From: Acidobacteriota bacterium
GTDB lineage: Bacteria; Acidobacteriota; Terriglobia; Acidiferrales; UBA7541
Direction: 5' to 3'
Assembly: GCA_003223325.1 (NCBI GenBank)
Contig: QHYS01000059.1
Location: forward strand, 1 to 52,667
DNA: 52,667 bases
Below the pieces are notes generated by a model. It was not told where the DNA came from and ran no database searches. It saw nothing but the letters and a program-made list of their open reading frames with translations. Positions 1-8,185 of this stretch are shown piece by piece. Positions within the stretch are counted from its first letter, which is position 1; each line of letters opens with the position of its first letter. A program made the position numbers and the translations under genes.

Positions 1-173
1 TACAGGACGTAACTGGCATGCTGTTCACCGGACGCACAAGCGGAGCAGTTCGGTCGAATGCAACGCGTGCGTCGCAAGCTGAGGGAGCCCAGCAGGGCGG
101 GCTCGAGGTTTTTGGCTTGATTCAGAAACCAGTTCCAGACATCGGCAGGGGATTCGGAGGAGTGAGTCTTCAT
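1..173 (-). CDS. DUF6788-like small protein, N-terminal part (cut by window edge)
   Basis: Reading from an ATG at 173 towards the window edge gives 57 codons with no stop. The segment contains LRRTRCIRPNCSACASGEQH, a cysteine-rich CIxxNCxxC pattern followed by GEQH and an aromatic strand. This matches the N-terminal half of the short DUF6788-type proteins that I recall occurring near transposases. The C-terminal half lies outside the window. A gene of the same family is cut at the other end (from 52491), which holds only the C-terminal half, so the two pieces are complementary. The start is supported by a TTGACA-like -35 and a perfect dyad immediately upstream (178-210). No function is established. 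The family assignment is from memory of the motif, not from a search. Confidence 0.6.
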   Translation of the reverse strand, partial: MKTHSSESPADVWNWFLNQAKNLEPALLGSLSLRRTRCIRPNCSACASGEQHASYVL

Positions 174-177
174 GTGA

Positions 178-210
178 GTATATGTGCCATATAACACATA
201 TACCTGTCAA
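178..210 (-). promoter_or_regulatory. Promoter with 9-bp inverted-repeat operator upstream of the edge gene
   Basis: Positions 178-186 (GTATATGTG) and 195-203 (CACATATAC) are perfect inverted repeats separated by 8 bp. On the minus strand a TTGACA hexamer (205-210) directly precedes the dyad, and the ATG at 173 lies 4 bp after it, so the dyad covers the expected -10 and spacer. This is the geometry of a repressor operator. TGTG-N8-CACA spacing resembles dyads bound by winged-helix repressors, but the regulator is unknown. A second inverted pair, CCTGTCAA (203-210) and TTGACAGG (256-263), flanks an A-rich stretch just upstream. Confidence 0.5.
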
Positions 211-381
211 GAAGAAAATGCAGAAAGAACCAAAAAAATGCAAAAAACGCTTGATTTGACAGGCTATTTTGCGTTTTGGACCAGAAACTAGTCTAAGTCT
301 AGACTCGCGTGCCTCGCGCGCCGGCGAGATAACTCCCTTTCCGAAGCCCCTCACCATCTGATTGTTAAAAAAACACAACGG

Positions 382-1296
382 CTACTCGTAGTACTGTGGA
401 GCGTGCTTCTGCCGGGAAAAGAAATTTATGTCGTGTCCGATCCACAATTGCGCCCCGTTTTTTGCCACGAAGGCCTGGAGTTTCTTCCGCGAAGCCTCCG
501 TAACACCCGGTGCTTTTTCGCGGTCCGGCATAGAATCCAACTTGAGGTCCTCAGGATAATGATAGAGATCGCCGCTAAGAACGACGGGCCTGGTTTTCGG
601 AAGATTGATATAGAGCGACTGGTGCCCGGGCGTATGGCCGGGTGTGAATAGAAGCATGACCGAGCCGTCACCAAAGACGTCGTAATCGCCTTCGATCATC
701 TTGGTTTTGCTGTTCTTGAGGGCGGCGTATGCGGGATTGATCTGCACGTTGGGCCCAAACATCAACTCGTAGTCACCTCGGTGTACCAGCAGCGTCGCGC
801 CCACAAAATCGTTGGCGTTACCGATATGGTCGTCATGAGGATGCGAGAACGCCAGATAATTGATTTTCGATGGAGGATATCCTATCTCGTCCAACTGACT
901 TTTCAGTGTCTTCGTTACCAGGATGAAGCCCGCCGTGCTGGGAGGATCTGGTCGGTCGGCCAGGGGCGATTCATTAAAAGGCCGGCCAAAATAGCGATCG
1001 CCAAGGCCCGTGTCGAATAGCAGGGTGCCGCGGGGATGCACGATCAGATAGACTGCACAGGAAAAATTGGTGTTCTTCACCTGCTCCCTGGTGAGGCCAA
1101 ACCCCTCGGGGTGGTTGGTAATAATCGTTCCACCATCTAACACATACAGCCGCAGCCCCTGGGCCGCAGACTGTAGCGCTTGAGGACGAGAGGTCGGCAC
1201 AAGACCAATCACCGACAATCCCAACAGCAATCCAATCGTTCTCGAAATCTGTTTTACGGCGAATCTATCTGTTCTGTGCACTCGCAGGCACCTCAT
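382..1296 (-). CDS. Exported metallo-beta-lactamase-fold hydrolase, lactonase-like
   Basis: This is an MBL-fold zinc hydrolase resembling the N-acyl-homoserine-lactonase (AttM/AiiA-like) branch. The signature HPHDDH (HxHxDH) is followed by TPGHTPGH, SGD and a final GHD, so all usual metal ligands are present. A hydrophobic stretch (IGLLLGLSVIGLV) near the N-terminus indicates a Sec signal peptide and a periplasmic or outer location. The open frame extends further upstream (to 1368), but that part lies inside the preceding gene; an ATG at 1296 or a GTG at 1284 is more plausible, still overlapping the PQQ gene stop by about 20-30 bp, which suggests translational coupling. It is the last gene of the soxC-soxD-PQQ operon, so a role on a lactone or thioester product of that pathway is possible. 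Substrate is not predictable; quorum quenching is only one option. Confidence 0.8.
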   Translation of the reverse strand: MRCLRVHRTDRFAVKQISRTIGLLLGLSVIGLVPTSRPQALQSAAQGLRLYVLDGGTIITNHPEGFGLTREQVKNTNFSCAVYLIVHPRGTLLFDTGLGDRYFGRPFNESPLADRPDPPSTAGFILVTKTLKSQLDEIGYPPSKINYLAFSHPHDDHIGNANDFVGATLLVHRGDYELMFGPNVQINPAYAALKNSKTKMIEGDYDVFGDGSVMLLFTPGHTPGHQSLYINLPKTRPVVLSGDLYHYPEDLKLDSMPDREKAPGVTEASRKKLQAFVAKNGAQLWIGHDINFFSRQKHAPQYYE

Positions 1297-3178
1297 TCGG
1301 AATTGGCAAGGCCGAAGACGTTTTCTCCGGCGAAAAGGCCAGGAGAGCGTTGCCGGGGATAATACCACCGTGATGAGAATAGCCGGAGTTCACAAACAAT
1401 ATGCCGCCCACTACCGTCGGACCGGAGTTGCTCATGGAGCCCCCGTTCGCCTTCACGCCATTGACCGTAGCGAAATCCCGAGCCGTGTCGTACTCCCACA
1501 GGACTTTGCCATCCTGCACCGCATAGGCGCGCAGCCGGCCGTCCATGGTGCCGGAAAAAACCACGCCGGGAATGGCCGTCACGGCCGCCGGATGGGACTG
1601 TTTGCAGGCTTTGCGATCTCCACACGGCGGGTTGGCCACGCTCCAGATCGCCCGTCCATCGCTGAGACCAATTGCGGCCATTCCTCCGCTCGCATCAGGG
1701 CTCTTCGGATCGAAGAACCCATTCGGCACGTACACTCTCTGGCTGTCCCTTTCGCTATCTATGGCGATGCCCCAGAGCACACCGCCACCTGAAGTGCCTT
1801 TCCCGACCTGTTGTTCCCAAACGATTTTGCCCTGATGGTCCGGATCGAGGGCCCAAACGATTCCCGATTTGTTTCCGGCCACCAGTAGCTGGCGCCCGCC
1901 CGGCAATTCCGCTAGAACGGGCGAGGAACCGAAATCGAAGTCCGGCGCGTCTGCATCGGGGCATACCGCTGGTTCGCGATCAGGACGCCGGCAACTCGCG
2001 TTCCAGACGTCCTGTTGGGTCTCCTGCCGGACCCATTTGATCTTGCCGGTCTTCATGTCCATGGCTACGATGGAATCCGAAAGGCTGGTGGCAGGAGGAG
2101 AATAGTTGTTGCCCGTACCCACGTAGAGCGTGTTTCGCTTGACATCGAGCGTGGGTGCATTCCACACCGCCGCTCCCGAGGGGCCTACGATCTGCATCCC
2201 TGCGCTATTCTTTTGTGCAGGCCTTGCCCCTTCGGCAATCGTATAAGTCTTCCAGATTTGCTTGCCGGTCGCGGCATCCAGGGCCACAACACTTCCGCGG
2301 AAAGCACAGCAAGGATATTTTGGATCGCCGACCTGAGATTCCTCTCGCGACGAAACCGGCACGTACAAGCGGCCCCTATATAATTGCGGAGCACCCGTGA
2401 TCGCAGCTCGCGAGTAGTCGTCTACTTTGACCTTCCAAATCAGCTTGCCTGATTCCGCATCCACGGAATAAACGTTCGCCGATTGGTCGCCAAAATAGAC
2501 TGCCACTCGATCTCCGCGGGCGCGACTCTGGCCGACAGTGACAGCGCTTCGAATACCGGCTTCGACCTCGATCGTCCAGTGAACGCAGCCGGTCTCAGCG
2601 TCGAGGGCGAAAAGGTCGCCCTCCGCATCTCCGACGTAAAGGCGCCCTCCAACGACAACGGGCTGCGTGCCTCCAGAACTCGCCCCAGGGAAACCGAACG
2701 CCCATTTCAATTTGAGGTGCGGGACTTCGTCCACAGTCATGCGCGAAACTTGGGGCGGCGCGAAACGCGAATTGGCGACGTCGACGCCCCAGCCATTCCA
2801 GGCGCCGTCGCCCAGAGGACTGCGGAGTCTTTGCGTATTAGCGGCGCAAAATGCGGACTTGCGAATGGTGTCCGGAAGTTCGCGGCCCAACGGTTTTTCT
2901 GAAAGATATTCGGCGAGTGCGCGACGCTGCGCGCGGCTGCGCTCTGTCGCCTGAGCTTTCATCGCGCCCTTTTCGAGCGCTTGCAGAATCTGTTCAGCAG
3001 TCAGCCGGGCTAGGACGTCGCGGCCGGACGCACGCGAATCGGCATTCGTGCTAGCCTCGTGACAGGAAGAACAATAGCTTTTGAAAAGCGCAGCGCCATC
3101 TTGAGCGCGGCCCGGTGCCGCACACAGTGTTACCGAGAAGCACAGTGTGACAATGCGAAGCGGAGATTCCCCTCGCAC
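1265..3178 (-). CDS. Cytochrome c-PQQ beta-propeller dehydrogenase
   Basis: A signal peptide (residues 1-25) is followed by a c-type heme site CSSCH (36-40) and then a PQQ-type eight-bladed propeller with repeated A-x-x-G-x-x-x-W blade motifs (ending HW, IW, IW, KW, VW, IW, LW). A vicinal Cys pair (C290-C291, in YPCCAF) recalls the disulphide ring found in PQQ alcohol dehydrogenases, although its position in the fold was not checked. The order cytochrome-then-propeller and the 637-residue length fit the polyvinyl-alcohol-dehydrogenase (cytochrome) group, EC 1.1.2.6-like. It would oxidise an alcohol-type substrate in the periplasm and pass electrons to the SoxD-like cytochrome encoded just upstream (51 bp gap). 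The start codon is a GTG, closely preceded by GAGAGGG. The true substrate is unknown. Confidence 0.83.
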   Translation of the reverse strand: MRGESPLRIVTLCFSVTLCAAPGRAQDGAALFKSYCSSCHEASTNADSRASGRDVLARLTAEQILQALEKGAMKAQATERSRAQRRALAEYLSEKPLGRELPDTIRKSAFCAANTQRLRSPLGDGAWNGWGVDVANSRFAPPQVSRMTVDEVPHLKLKWAFGFPGASSGGTQPVVVGGRLYVGDAEGDLFALDAETGCVHWTIEVEAGIRSAVTVGQSRARGDRVAVYFGDQSANVYSVDAESGKLIWKVKVDDYSRAAITGAPQLYRGRLYVPVSSREESQVGDPKYPCCAFRGSVVALDAATGKQIWKTYTIAEGARPAQKNSAGMQIVGPSGAAVWNAPTLDVKRNTLYVGTGNNYSPPATSLSDSIVAMDMKTGKIKWVRQETQQDVWNASCRRPDREPAVCPDADAPDFDFGSSPVLAELPGGRQLLVAGNKSGIVWALDPDHQGKIVWEQQVGKGTSGGGVLWGIAIDSERDSQRVYVPNGFFDPKSPDASGGMAAIGLSDGRAIWSVANPPCGDRKACKQSHPAAVTAIPGVVFSGTMDGRLRAYAVQDGKVLWEYDTARDFATVNGVKANGGSMSNSGPTVVGGILFVNSGYSHHGGIIPGNALLAFSPEKTSSALPIPNEVPASAQNR

Positions 3179-3229
3179 AACCCTCTCACCAACGCGAAAT
3201 GCAAAAAATGTAAATAGTTCTTCGCGCCG

Positions 3230-3829
3230 CTAGGGGCAATGGCCCGCATTGCAGCCGCGCGCTCGCAGACTGTGAATATCCTCGAGGCGGTCCGGAATGA
3301 ATCCATCGCGGTTAGGCATTTTGACCTTTGGCAGGCTCGCAGCGTCGAGGACCTGCCCTTCGGGAATTATTTCGTTGCGATAGAGAATGAAGGCCGTCAG
3401 CGCGTAAACATCGCTGGCGCTGAGCGAACCCTCCTGTTTCGGCGGCATGGCCCGATTGATGTAGTCCCAAACGGTCGTGGCAAACGGCCAATAATTGGCA
3501 AGCGTCCGCGACGGCGTAGGGGTATTGAGCGCTCCTCGGCCTCCGATTAAGCGCGGAGCGGCCTGGCTGCCTTCCCCGTTTGGTCCATGGCAGGCCGCAC
3601 ACTTGGCCGCAAAAATCTCCTCAGCTTGTTTCGCGGTGCCGCTTCCTGGGGGCAGTTCTTTACCTTGCGGACCGATCGATTGGTTCCAGGCCTGGATCTC
3701 TTCCCTGCTTGGCGCTCGCCCCAGGTTGCCATAACCTGGTGCTTGCGCAAATGCAACCGAGCATTCCGCTAGGCCAAGGACTGCGAGGGCGGATAAAAGA
3801 CTAGAGCAGCGCATTGCTGACACTCCCAT
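3230..3829 (-). CDS. soxD: SoxD-like c-type cytochrome
   Basis: This 199-residue exported cytochrome has a signal peptide (about 1-29) and one heme site CAACH (77-81). The motifs LPPGSGTA, ANYWPFATTVWDYI and RAMPP match the N-terminal heme domain of SoxD and of sulfite dehydrogenase cytochrome subunits; M128 is the likely axial ligand. Classical Paracoccus SoxD is about twice as long with a second heme domain, which is absent here. The ATG at 3829 lies 29 bp inside the end of the SoxC-like gene and has a GGAAGGTGAG ribosome site, so the two are translationally coupled and very likely form one complex. It should accept electrons from the molybdenum subunit. The assignment as SoxD rather than SorB-type is by similarity from memory. 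Confidence 0.8.
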   Translation of the reverse strand: MGVSAMRCSSLLSALAVLGLAECSVAFAQAPGYGNLGRAPSREEIQAWNQSIGPQGKELPPGSGTAKQAEEIFAAKCAACHGPNGEGSQAAPRLIGGRGALNTPTPSRTLANYWPFATTVWDYINRAMPPKQEGSLSASDVYALTAFILYRNEIIPEGQVLDAASLPKVKMPNRDGFIPDRLEDIHSLRARGCNAGHCP

Positions 3830-5084
3830 CGCGGCTCACCTTCCAGGGCTGAATGGAGTTGAAATTACCCATATCCGCGGTTGTCGGAGGCAGCCGGAAA
3901 TAATCCGCATCGACGCCCCAGTATTTGGAGAGTTCCGCCAGGGTCGGTTGCACGTGGCCCTGGTCATCGGTGCAGCGGGACTGGAGCATCGCTTCTTCAC
4001 CATTCCACGTCCAGGACAAACCGAATCGCGTATGTGCTTTGGGTACGATAGGCTGCTGAAGCTGCGCGTCTTTCCAGGTCCGGCCGCCATCGACAGAGAC
4101 TTCGACGCGACGAACGGCGCCGCCTCCCGACCACGCCAAGCCCGTGATTTCATAGAAACCGCGGGAGCCTAGCTGTTGGCCCCCGGAGGGCCGCGTGATC
4201 ACCGATTTCGGTCCCATCTCGGATTCAAACCAGCGCGATTTGCCGTCGAGGCGCGGGCTGGGGTATTTCGTGCTTTCCATCATGGCCATGTAGGGTTGAT
4301 CGACCACGTAGATCCGCCGGAGCCACTTCACATTGTTGATGCCTTGCCAGCCGGGCACCAGCAATCGCAAGGGATAACCCTGCTCAGGACGCAGCGCCTC
4401 GCCATTTTGGCCGTAGGCTAGCAGGCAATCGTCCATGGCTTTCTCGAGTGGAATACTCTTGGTGTGCCTGCCGGTCTCCGAGCCTTCGGCAACGATCCAG
4501 CTCGCACCTTTTTGCACGCCCACCTGACCCAGCAAAAGCGTAAGGGGCACGCCGGTCCAGACGCTGCAACTGGTAAGTCCATGCGTATCCTGAACAGTAG
4601 CCGAGGTCAATTTTCGCGGCTCGCCGGTGATGCCTGCCGCGGCGCTGTTGCCATGGCATTCCAGGAAATGTAGCCGCGAGACCGAAGGCAGCCGCTTGAT
4701 CTCGTCGAGGGTGAAAATCAAGGGCCGGTCCACCATCCCATGAATCATCAGCTGATGGTCGCGGGAATCGATGTCCGGCGGTTCGTGACCGTGGGAGATG
4801 ATGAAGTGCAATGAGGCCGGGGTAATGATTCCCATAGAATCCTGGAGGGGCGAGCGAAATCCGTAGTCTCGCCGCGCACCGGGCACGATGGGCCATAGCG
4901 CCAGGCTGCCGATCCGCACGTCGTTCTCGAAACGCGAGCGTTGGCCGTAGGCATGCAAATCTGCCGAGGGTACGTCCGCAGCGAAGAGCTTTCCGCTCGA
5001 GGAAGAAATAGCGCCTGCCGCGAAGCTTGCGAGCGCCGCACCGTTTTTCAGAAACTGTCTGCGAGGAGATCGCTTAGAGCTCAT
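3801..5084 (-). CDS. soxC: SoxC-like Tat-exported sulfite oxidase family molybdoenzyme
   Basis: The protein (427 residues from the ATG at 5084) begins with a twin-arginine signal, RSPRRQFLK at residues 5-13. The oxidoreductase molybdopterin domain follows, with HFLECHGNS carrying the molybdenum-ligand cysteine (C143), and a C-terminal Mo-co dimerisation domain (GLAWSGGGAVRRVEVSVDGG). These are the marks of the SoxC/sulfite dehydrogenase family, which oxidises sulfane sulfur or sulfite in the periplasm. An upstream in-frame start exists (5162), but AGGAGG lies 5 bp before the 5084 ATG, so that start is chosen. First gene of the operon with the SoxD-like cytochrome. No soxXAYZB genes are visible here, so it may work as a free-standing sulfite dehydrogenase. 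Confidence 0.85.
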   Translation of the reverse strand: MSSKRSPRRQFLKNGAALASFAAGAISSSSGKLFAADVPSADLHAYGQRSRFENDVRIGSLALWPIVPGARRDYGFRSPLQDSMGIITPASLHFIISHGHEPPDIDSRDHQLMIHGMVDRPLIFTLDEIKRLPSVSRLHFLECHGNSAAAGITGEPRKLTSATVQDTHGLTSCSVWTGVPLTLLLGQVGVQKGASWIVAEGSETGRHTKSIPLEKAMDDCLLAYGQNGEALRPEQGYPLRLLVPGWQGINNVKWLRRIYVVDQPYMAMMESTKYPSPRLDGKSRWFESEMGPKSVITRPSGGQQLGSRGFYEITGLAWSGGGAVRRVEVSVDGGRTWKDAQLQQPIVPKAHTRFGLSWTWNGEEAMLQSRCTDDQGHVQPTLAELSKYWGVDADYFRLPPTTADMGNFNSIQPWKVSRDGSVSNALL

Positions 5085-5251
5085 CTCTGCCTCCTGAGTG
5101 GTCATTTCCAATCGTGGCGACGGCGTCGAAGGATGTGAGTAAAATTCCGCCTCTGCGCCCAAAATGTCAAGAAAATTAAGGGTCCGCTCCCACGAGGGGA
5201 TTGACTGCCGGTCCCTTCCTCTTGTTGCGTTGTTGTGCCGACCCAGCGCTT

Positions 5252-5830
5252 CTAGTACGGAAGGGTTTGGCCCGTCAGAAAGTCGTCGACTTTGCGGAAG
5301 AGGCTCTTTTCTTGCTTACGGGAGATTTGTTCTACGATTCTCTCAGCTTCGGGAGAAGGCCAGCACTCAAATTGTTCGCCAACTGGTCCGAGCAGGCAGG
5401 AGGTTTTACCCTCCTCCTTGTCATAGTATCGGCCAGATACAAGCAACAGTTGCCGGGACCCGGGTTCCATGTTGATTTTCTGCGGTTGCTCGATGAAATA
5501 TTGGTCGGAGCTGCCCGAGTTGGTGAGCGTTATTCCCGAACGTCCCGCTTTGCCTCGAGGCGGCTGCACCAGGACGTAATTAATAGGAAAGCGCCCTTTT
5601 TTCCAGTTCGGGCTCTGGGGACCGCAGCGCCACCACTGCGCCTGATAAGGATCGCCATTGCCGTCGAAATCCACGGCGATACTCTCCAGCTTATGACAAC
5701 CCTTCAAGATCACTCTGGCAGGCACACCTTGGCGTGGCGTCAGCTCATAATCGTTAGCTCCCGATCGCAGGTTCGCGCTGAAGGCCAGCACAAAAACGGC
5801 GATTAAAACAGTTCCAGGACCCCGCCGCAT
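5252..5830 (-). CDS. Secreted hypothetical protein
   Basis: This 192-residue frame starts with a convincing signal peptide (MRRGPGTVLIAVFVLAFSAN) and continues as a soluble domain with paired motifs GCHKLESI and VDFDGNGDPYQAQWW, C-G, and a later GKTSCLLG...FECW. Four cysteines could form two disulphides. I do not recognise the family. A frame on the opposite strand (5201-5806) is almost as long but lacks a signal or a plausible composition, so the minus strand is preferred. It ends 168 bp upstream of the soxC start on the same strand, possibly its own unit. No ribosome site is obvious. Confidence 0.55.
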   Translation of the reverse strand: MRRGPGTVLIAVFVLAFSANLRSGANDYELTPRQGVPARVILKGCHKLESIAVDFDGNGDPYQAQWWRCGPQSPNWKKGRFPINYVLVQPPRGKAGRSGITLTNSGSSDQYFIEQPQKINMEPGSRQLLLVSGRYYDKEEGKTSCLLGPVGEQFECWPSPEAERIVEQISRKQEKSLFRKVDDFLTGQTLPY

Positions 5831-6134
5831 AGCGCCGGCAGGATATTCAAATGACCTTCTCTAGTCAACTCCAGATTCGTTTCACTCGTTTCACCGAGGC
5901 CGGTTGCAGGCCGGTCCGTTGGGCCGTTGTGATGGCAAAGCAAGCGACGTGAGGCCGGACGTTCTGCCCTCCAAAGGTGATGGTCTCGGCATCCTCCGTC
6001 TGCGGACCCCAAAAACCTCGCACCAAAGCTGGCCGGATTCTGATACTTTACTGTGCCGTTAGACGGACGCGGTTCGTAATCGAGCGGTACCATGCGGCAC
6101 GACTGCATCGAAGAAAGCGAGTTGGAATATCAGC
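5831..6134. other. Intergenic region between divergent genes, nothing recognised
   Basis: About 300 bp separate the minus-strand secreted protein from the plus-strand glycosyltransferase. It should contain both promoters, but I could not identify convincing -35/-10 pairs, a hairpin with a T-tract, or an RNA gene. A minus-strand frame (5803-6108) has no protein-like features. Confidence 0.4.
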
Positions 6135-7781
6135 GTGGGCAACGGGCGAAACAAAACGGGACTGTTTGCCTGGTCAGAGCCGCAACTTGCTTCGAACGAT
6201 CTCACGCTCGAGCCTTCACCCTTGGACCCTTCGATTGTCCAAGAAATCGTCGCGACAACCACCTGGTCGGCCGGCTATGCCGCACTCGTCAGTACATTCG
6301 CCGCGGCCGCATTCCTTGTTCATCAGTTAACCGCCAATCGTTATGGTTACTTTCGTGACGAGTTGTACTATGCCGCGTGCGGACAACATCTGGCTTGGGG
6401 CTACGTCGATCACGCCCCTCTGATCGCGCTGATCTGCTGGTTTGCGCGGCGACTGCTGGGCGATTCACTCTACGCCTTGCGTCTTTTCCCGGCTTTATCG
6501 GCCGCAGCTAAGGTTTTGCTCACAGCGTGGATAGTGCGCGAATTCGGAGGGCGGCGCTTTGCGCATCTGCTCGCTGCCGTGGTCGTCCTCTTCTGTCCGA
6601 TTTATCTGACTATGGACAGCTTCCTCTCGATGAATTCTTTTGAGCCGCTTTTTTGGATGGGGTGTGTGGCCGTCGCCCTCCGCATAGCCAATGGCGGCTC
6701 CCCTCGCCTCTGGCTGCTTTTTGGGGCTATTGCTGGCGCCGGAATTCTGAATAAGCATTCCACACTATTCTTTGGCCTGGCTTTTTTTCTCGCCCTGCTG
6801 ATCACGTCCGGGGCACGTTACCTGCGAAATCCCTGGATTTGGTTTGGGGCGCTGGTTGCCTTTCTGATCTTTCTCCCTAACCTGCTGTGGGAAATCGGGC
6901 ACCAGTTTCCAACCATCGAAGTCCTGCGGAACGCTGCTCGATTCAAGAATGCGCCAGTTTCTTGGTACGGCTTCCTCGCGGAACAGGCGCTCCTCGTCCA
7001 TCCTTTAGCGTTTCCTGTGGTTCTGGCAGGCCTATGGTTCTCTTTCGCCAACAAGGAAGGCCGCGCCTACCGCTTTCTCGGATGGAGTTATGTTCTTGTC
7101 CTGCTGCAGATGCTCATTTTGAAGGGCCGCATCTATTACGTCGCACCCATCTACCCGATGCTGTTTGCTGCAGGCGCAGTGTGGATTGAGAGATGCATCG
7201 AGGAGCGCGGTTGGGAATGGGCGCGGCAAGCCATTTTGATCCCGCTGGCCTTCGGCGGAATGGTTGCTGCGCCGCTTGCCCTGCCAATCCTTCCTGTAGG
7301 GGCGGCTGCTGCGTATTCCAATTTTTGGGACATTCACAAAGTGCGCGTGGAAAGTTACGACTCAGGACCGTTGCCACAGTTTTTCGCCGACATGTTTGGC
7401 TGGCCGAATCAAGTGAGAATCGTGGCCTCGGTTTATCGCAGCCTGCCCGCCGAGGATCGCGCGCGTTGCTCCATTCTCGCCGCCAATTATGGTGAAGCCG
7501 GGGCCATCGACTACTTCGGACCGTCCTATGGCCTGCCGCGGGCCATCAGCCCTCATAATAACTATTACTTGTGGGGCCCCGGGAACTCCTCGAACGATGT
7601 TGTAATCGCGGTGGGTATGGACCTCCGAAAACTACATCTCCTCTTCGGAGAGGTTCAGAAGGCGGCAGCGATTGAGGATCCGTATGCTGTTCCCGATGAA
7701 AATAATCTGCCCGTATACATCTGCCGTAATCCGCGCATACCGCTTTCGCAAGCCTGGCCCTGGCTAAAGTTCTTCGGCTAG
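6135..7781 (+). CDS. Membrane glycosyltransferase, GT39/ArnT type
   Basis: This is a 548-residue polytopic membrane protein. After a 40-residue tail and a first membrane helix it has YGYFRDELYYAACGQHLAWG and then VDHAPLIAL, the acidic loop typical of the PMT/ArnT superfamily (GT39/GT83), which transfers sugars from polyprenyl-phosphate donors to lipids or proteins on the outer face of the inner membrane. At least ten hydrophobic helices follow, then a soluble periplasmic C-terminal domain from about residue 400. The start is a GTG; no strong ribosome site is visible. It stands alone between divergent genes, so acceptor and sugar cannot be guessed. Confidence 0.8.
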   Translation: MGNGRNKTGLFAWSEPQLASNDLTLEPSPLDPSIVQEIVATTTWSAGYAALVSTFAAAAFLVHQLTANRYGYFRDELYYAACGQHLAWGYVDHAPLIALICWFARRLLGDSLYALRLFPALSAAAKVLLTAWIVREFGGRRFAHLLAAVVVLFCPIYLTMDSFLSMNSFEPLFWMGCVAVALRIANGGSPRLWLLFGAIAGAGILNKHSTLFFGLAFFLALLITSGARYLRNPWIWFGALVAFLIFLPNLLWEIGHQFPTIEVLRNAARFKNAPVSWYGFLAEQALLVHPLAFPVVLAGLWFSFANKEGRAYRFLGWSYVLVLLQMLILKGRIYYVAPIYPMLFAAGAVWIERCIEERGWEWARQAILIPLAFGGMVAAPLALPILPVGAAAAYSNFWDIHKVRVESYDSGPLPQFFADMFGWPNQVRIVASVYRSLPAEDRARCSILAANYGEAGAIDYFGPSYGLPRAISPHNNYYLWGPGNSSNDVVIAVGMDLRKLHLLFGEVQKAAAIEDPYAVPDENNLPVYICRNPRIPLSQAWPWLKFFG

Positions 7782-7969
7782 CCTGACGTTCGCAATGGCG
7801 GCGGTTCGGGGATTTTCCGGCCGATTTCTACACCATGTGTTTTCTTTGCATCGCGACCCATCTCAACTTCGCTTGTAGTGAAGACCTACCCTCTTGGCGG
7901 CTGGAAGGCATTCTGCCATTCTGCGGCTGCGATGTTTCTGCGAGCCATTCGACCGAACAAAGACGGAAA

Positions 7970-8094
7970 AGAGCACTGCAACGATGCGATCCAAACGCGT
8001 GTTCCGCGCGCGGTACAACTCTCCCATTCCGCCTGCGCCAAATGGCGAAGAGGATTTCATAAGGGCCCAAACGTTGACCAACCTGGACGGCCAT
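7970..8094 (-). pseudogene. Remnant of a Ser/Thr protein kinase N-terminus
   Basis: On the minus strand an ATG at 8094 begins VGQRLGPYEIL in one frame, and after a frameshift a second frame continues FGAGGMGELYRARNTRLDRIVAV. Together they reproduce the glycine-rich loop of acidobacterial PknB-type receptor kinases (GPYEI...GAGGMGEVYRARDTRL). The invariant lysine that should follow VA(I/V) is missing and nothing kinase-like continues beyond about 7970, so this is a decayed fragment, not a gene. The surrounding stretch 7782-8185 holds no other feature that I recognise. Confidence 0.75.
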
Positions 8095-8185
8095 GGGCTC
8101 CCGCTAACTCTGAATTGACGGAGTATAACGCCAGCGAGGGCCTACAGAGCGGTTTTTAGTGAATGCAACACGCTTCCCTTGTTCA

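Noticed and set aside
5201-5806. 201-codon plus-strand frame opposite the secreted protein at 5252-5830
   Set aside because: The minus strand has a signal peptide and paired cysteines; the plus frame does not look like a protein.
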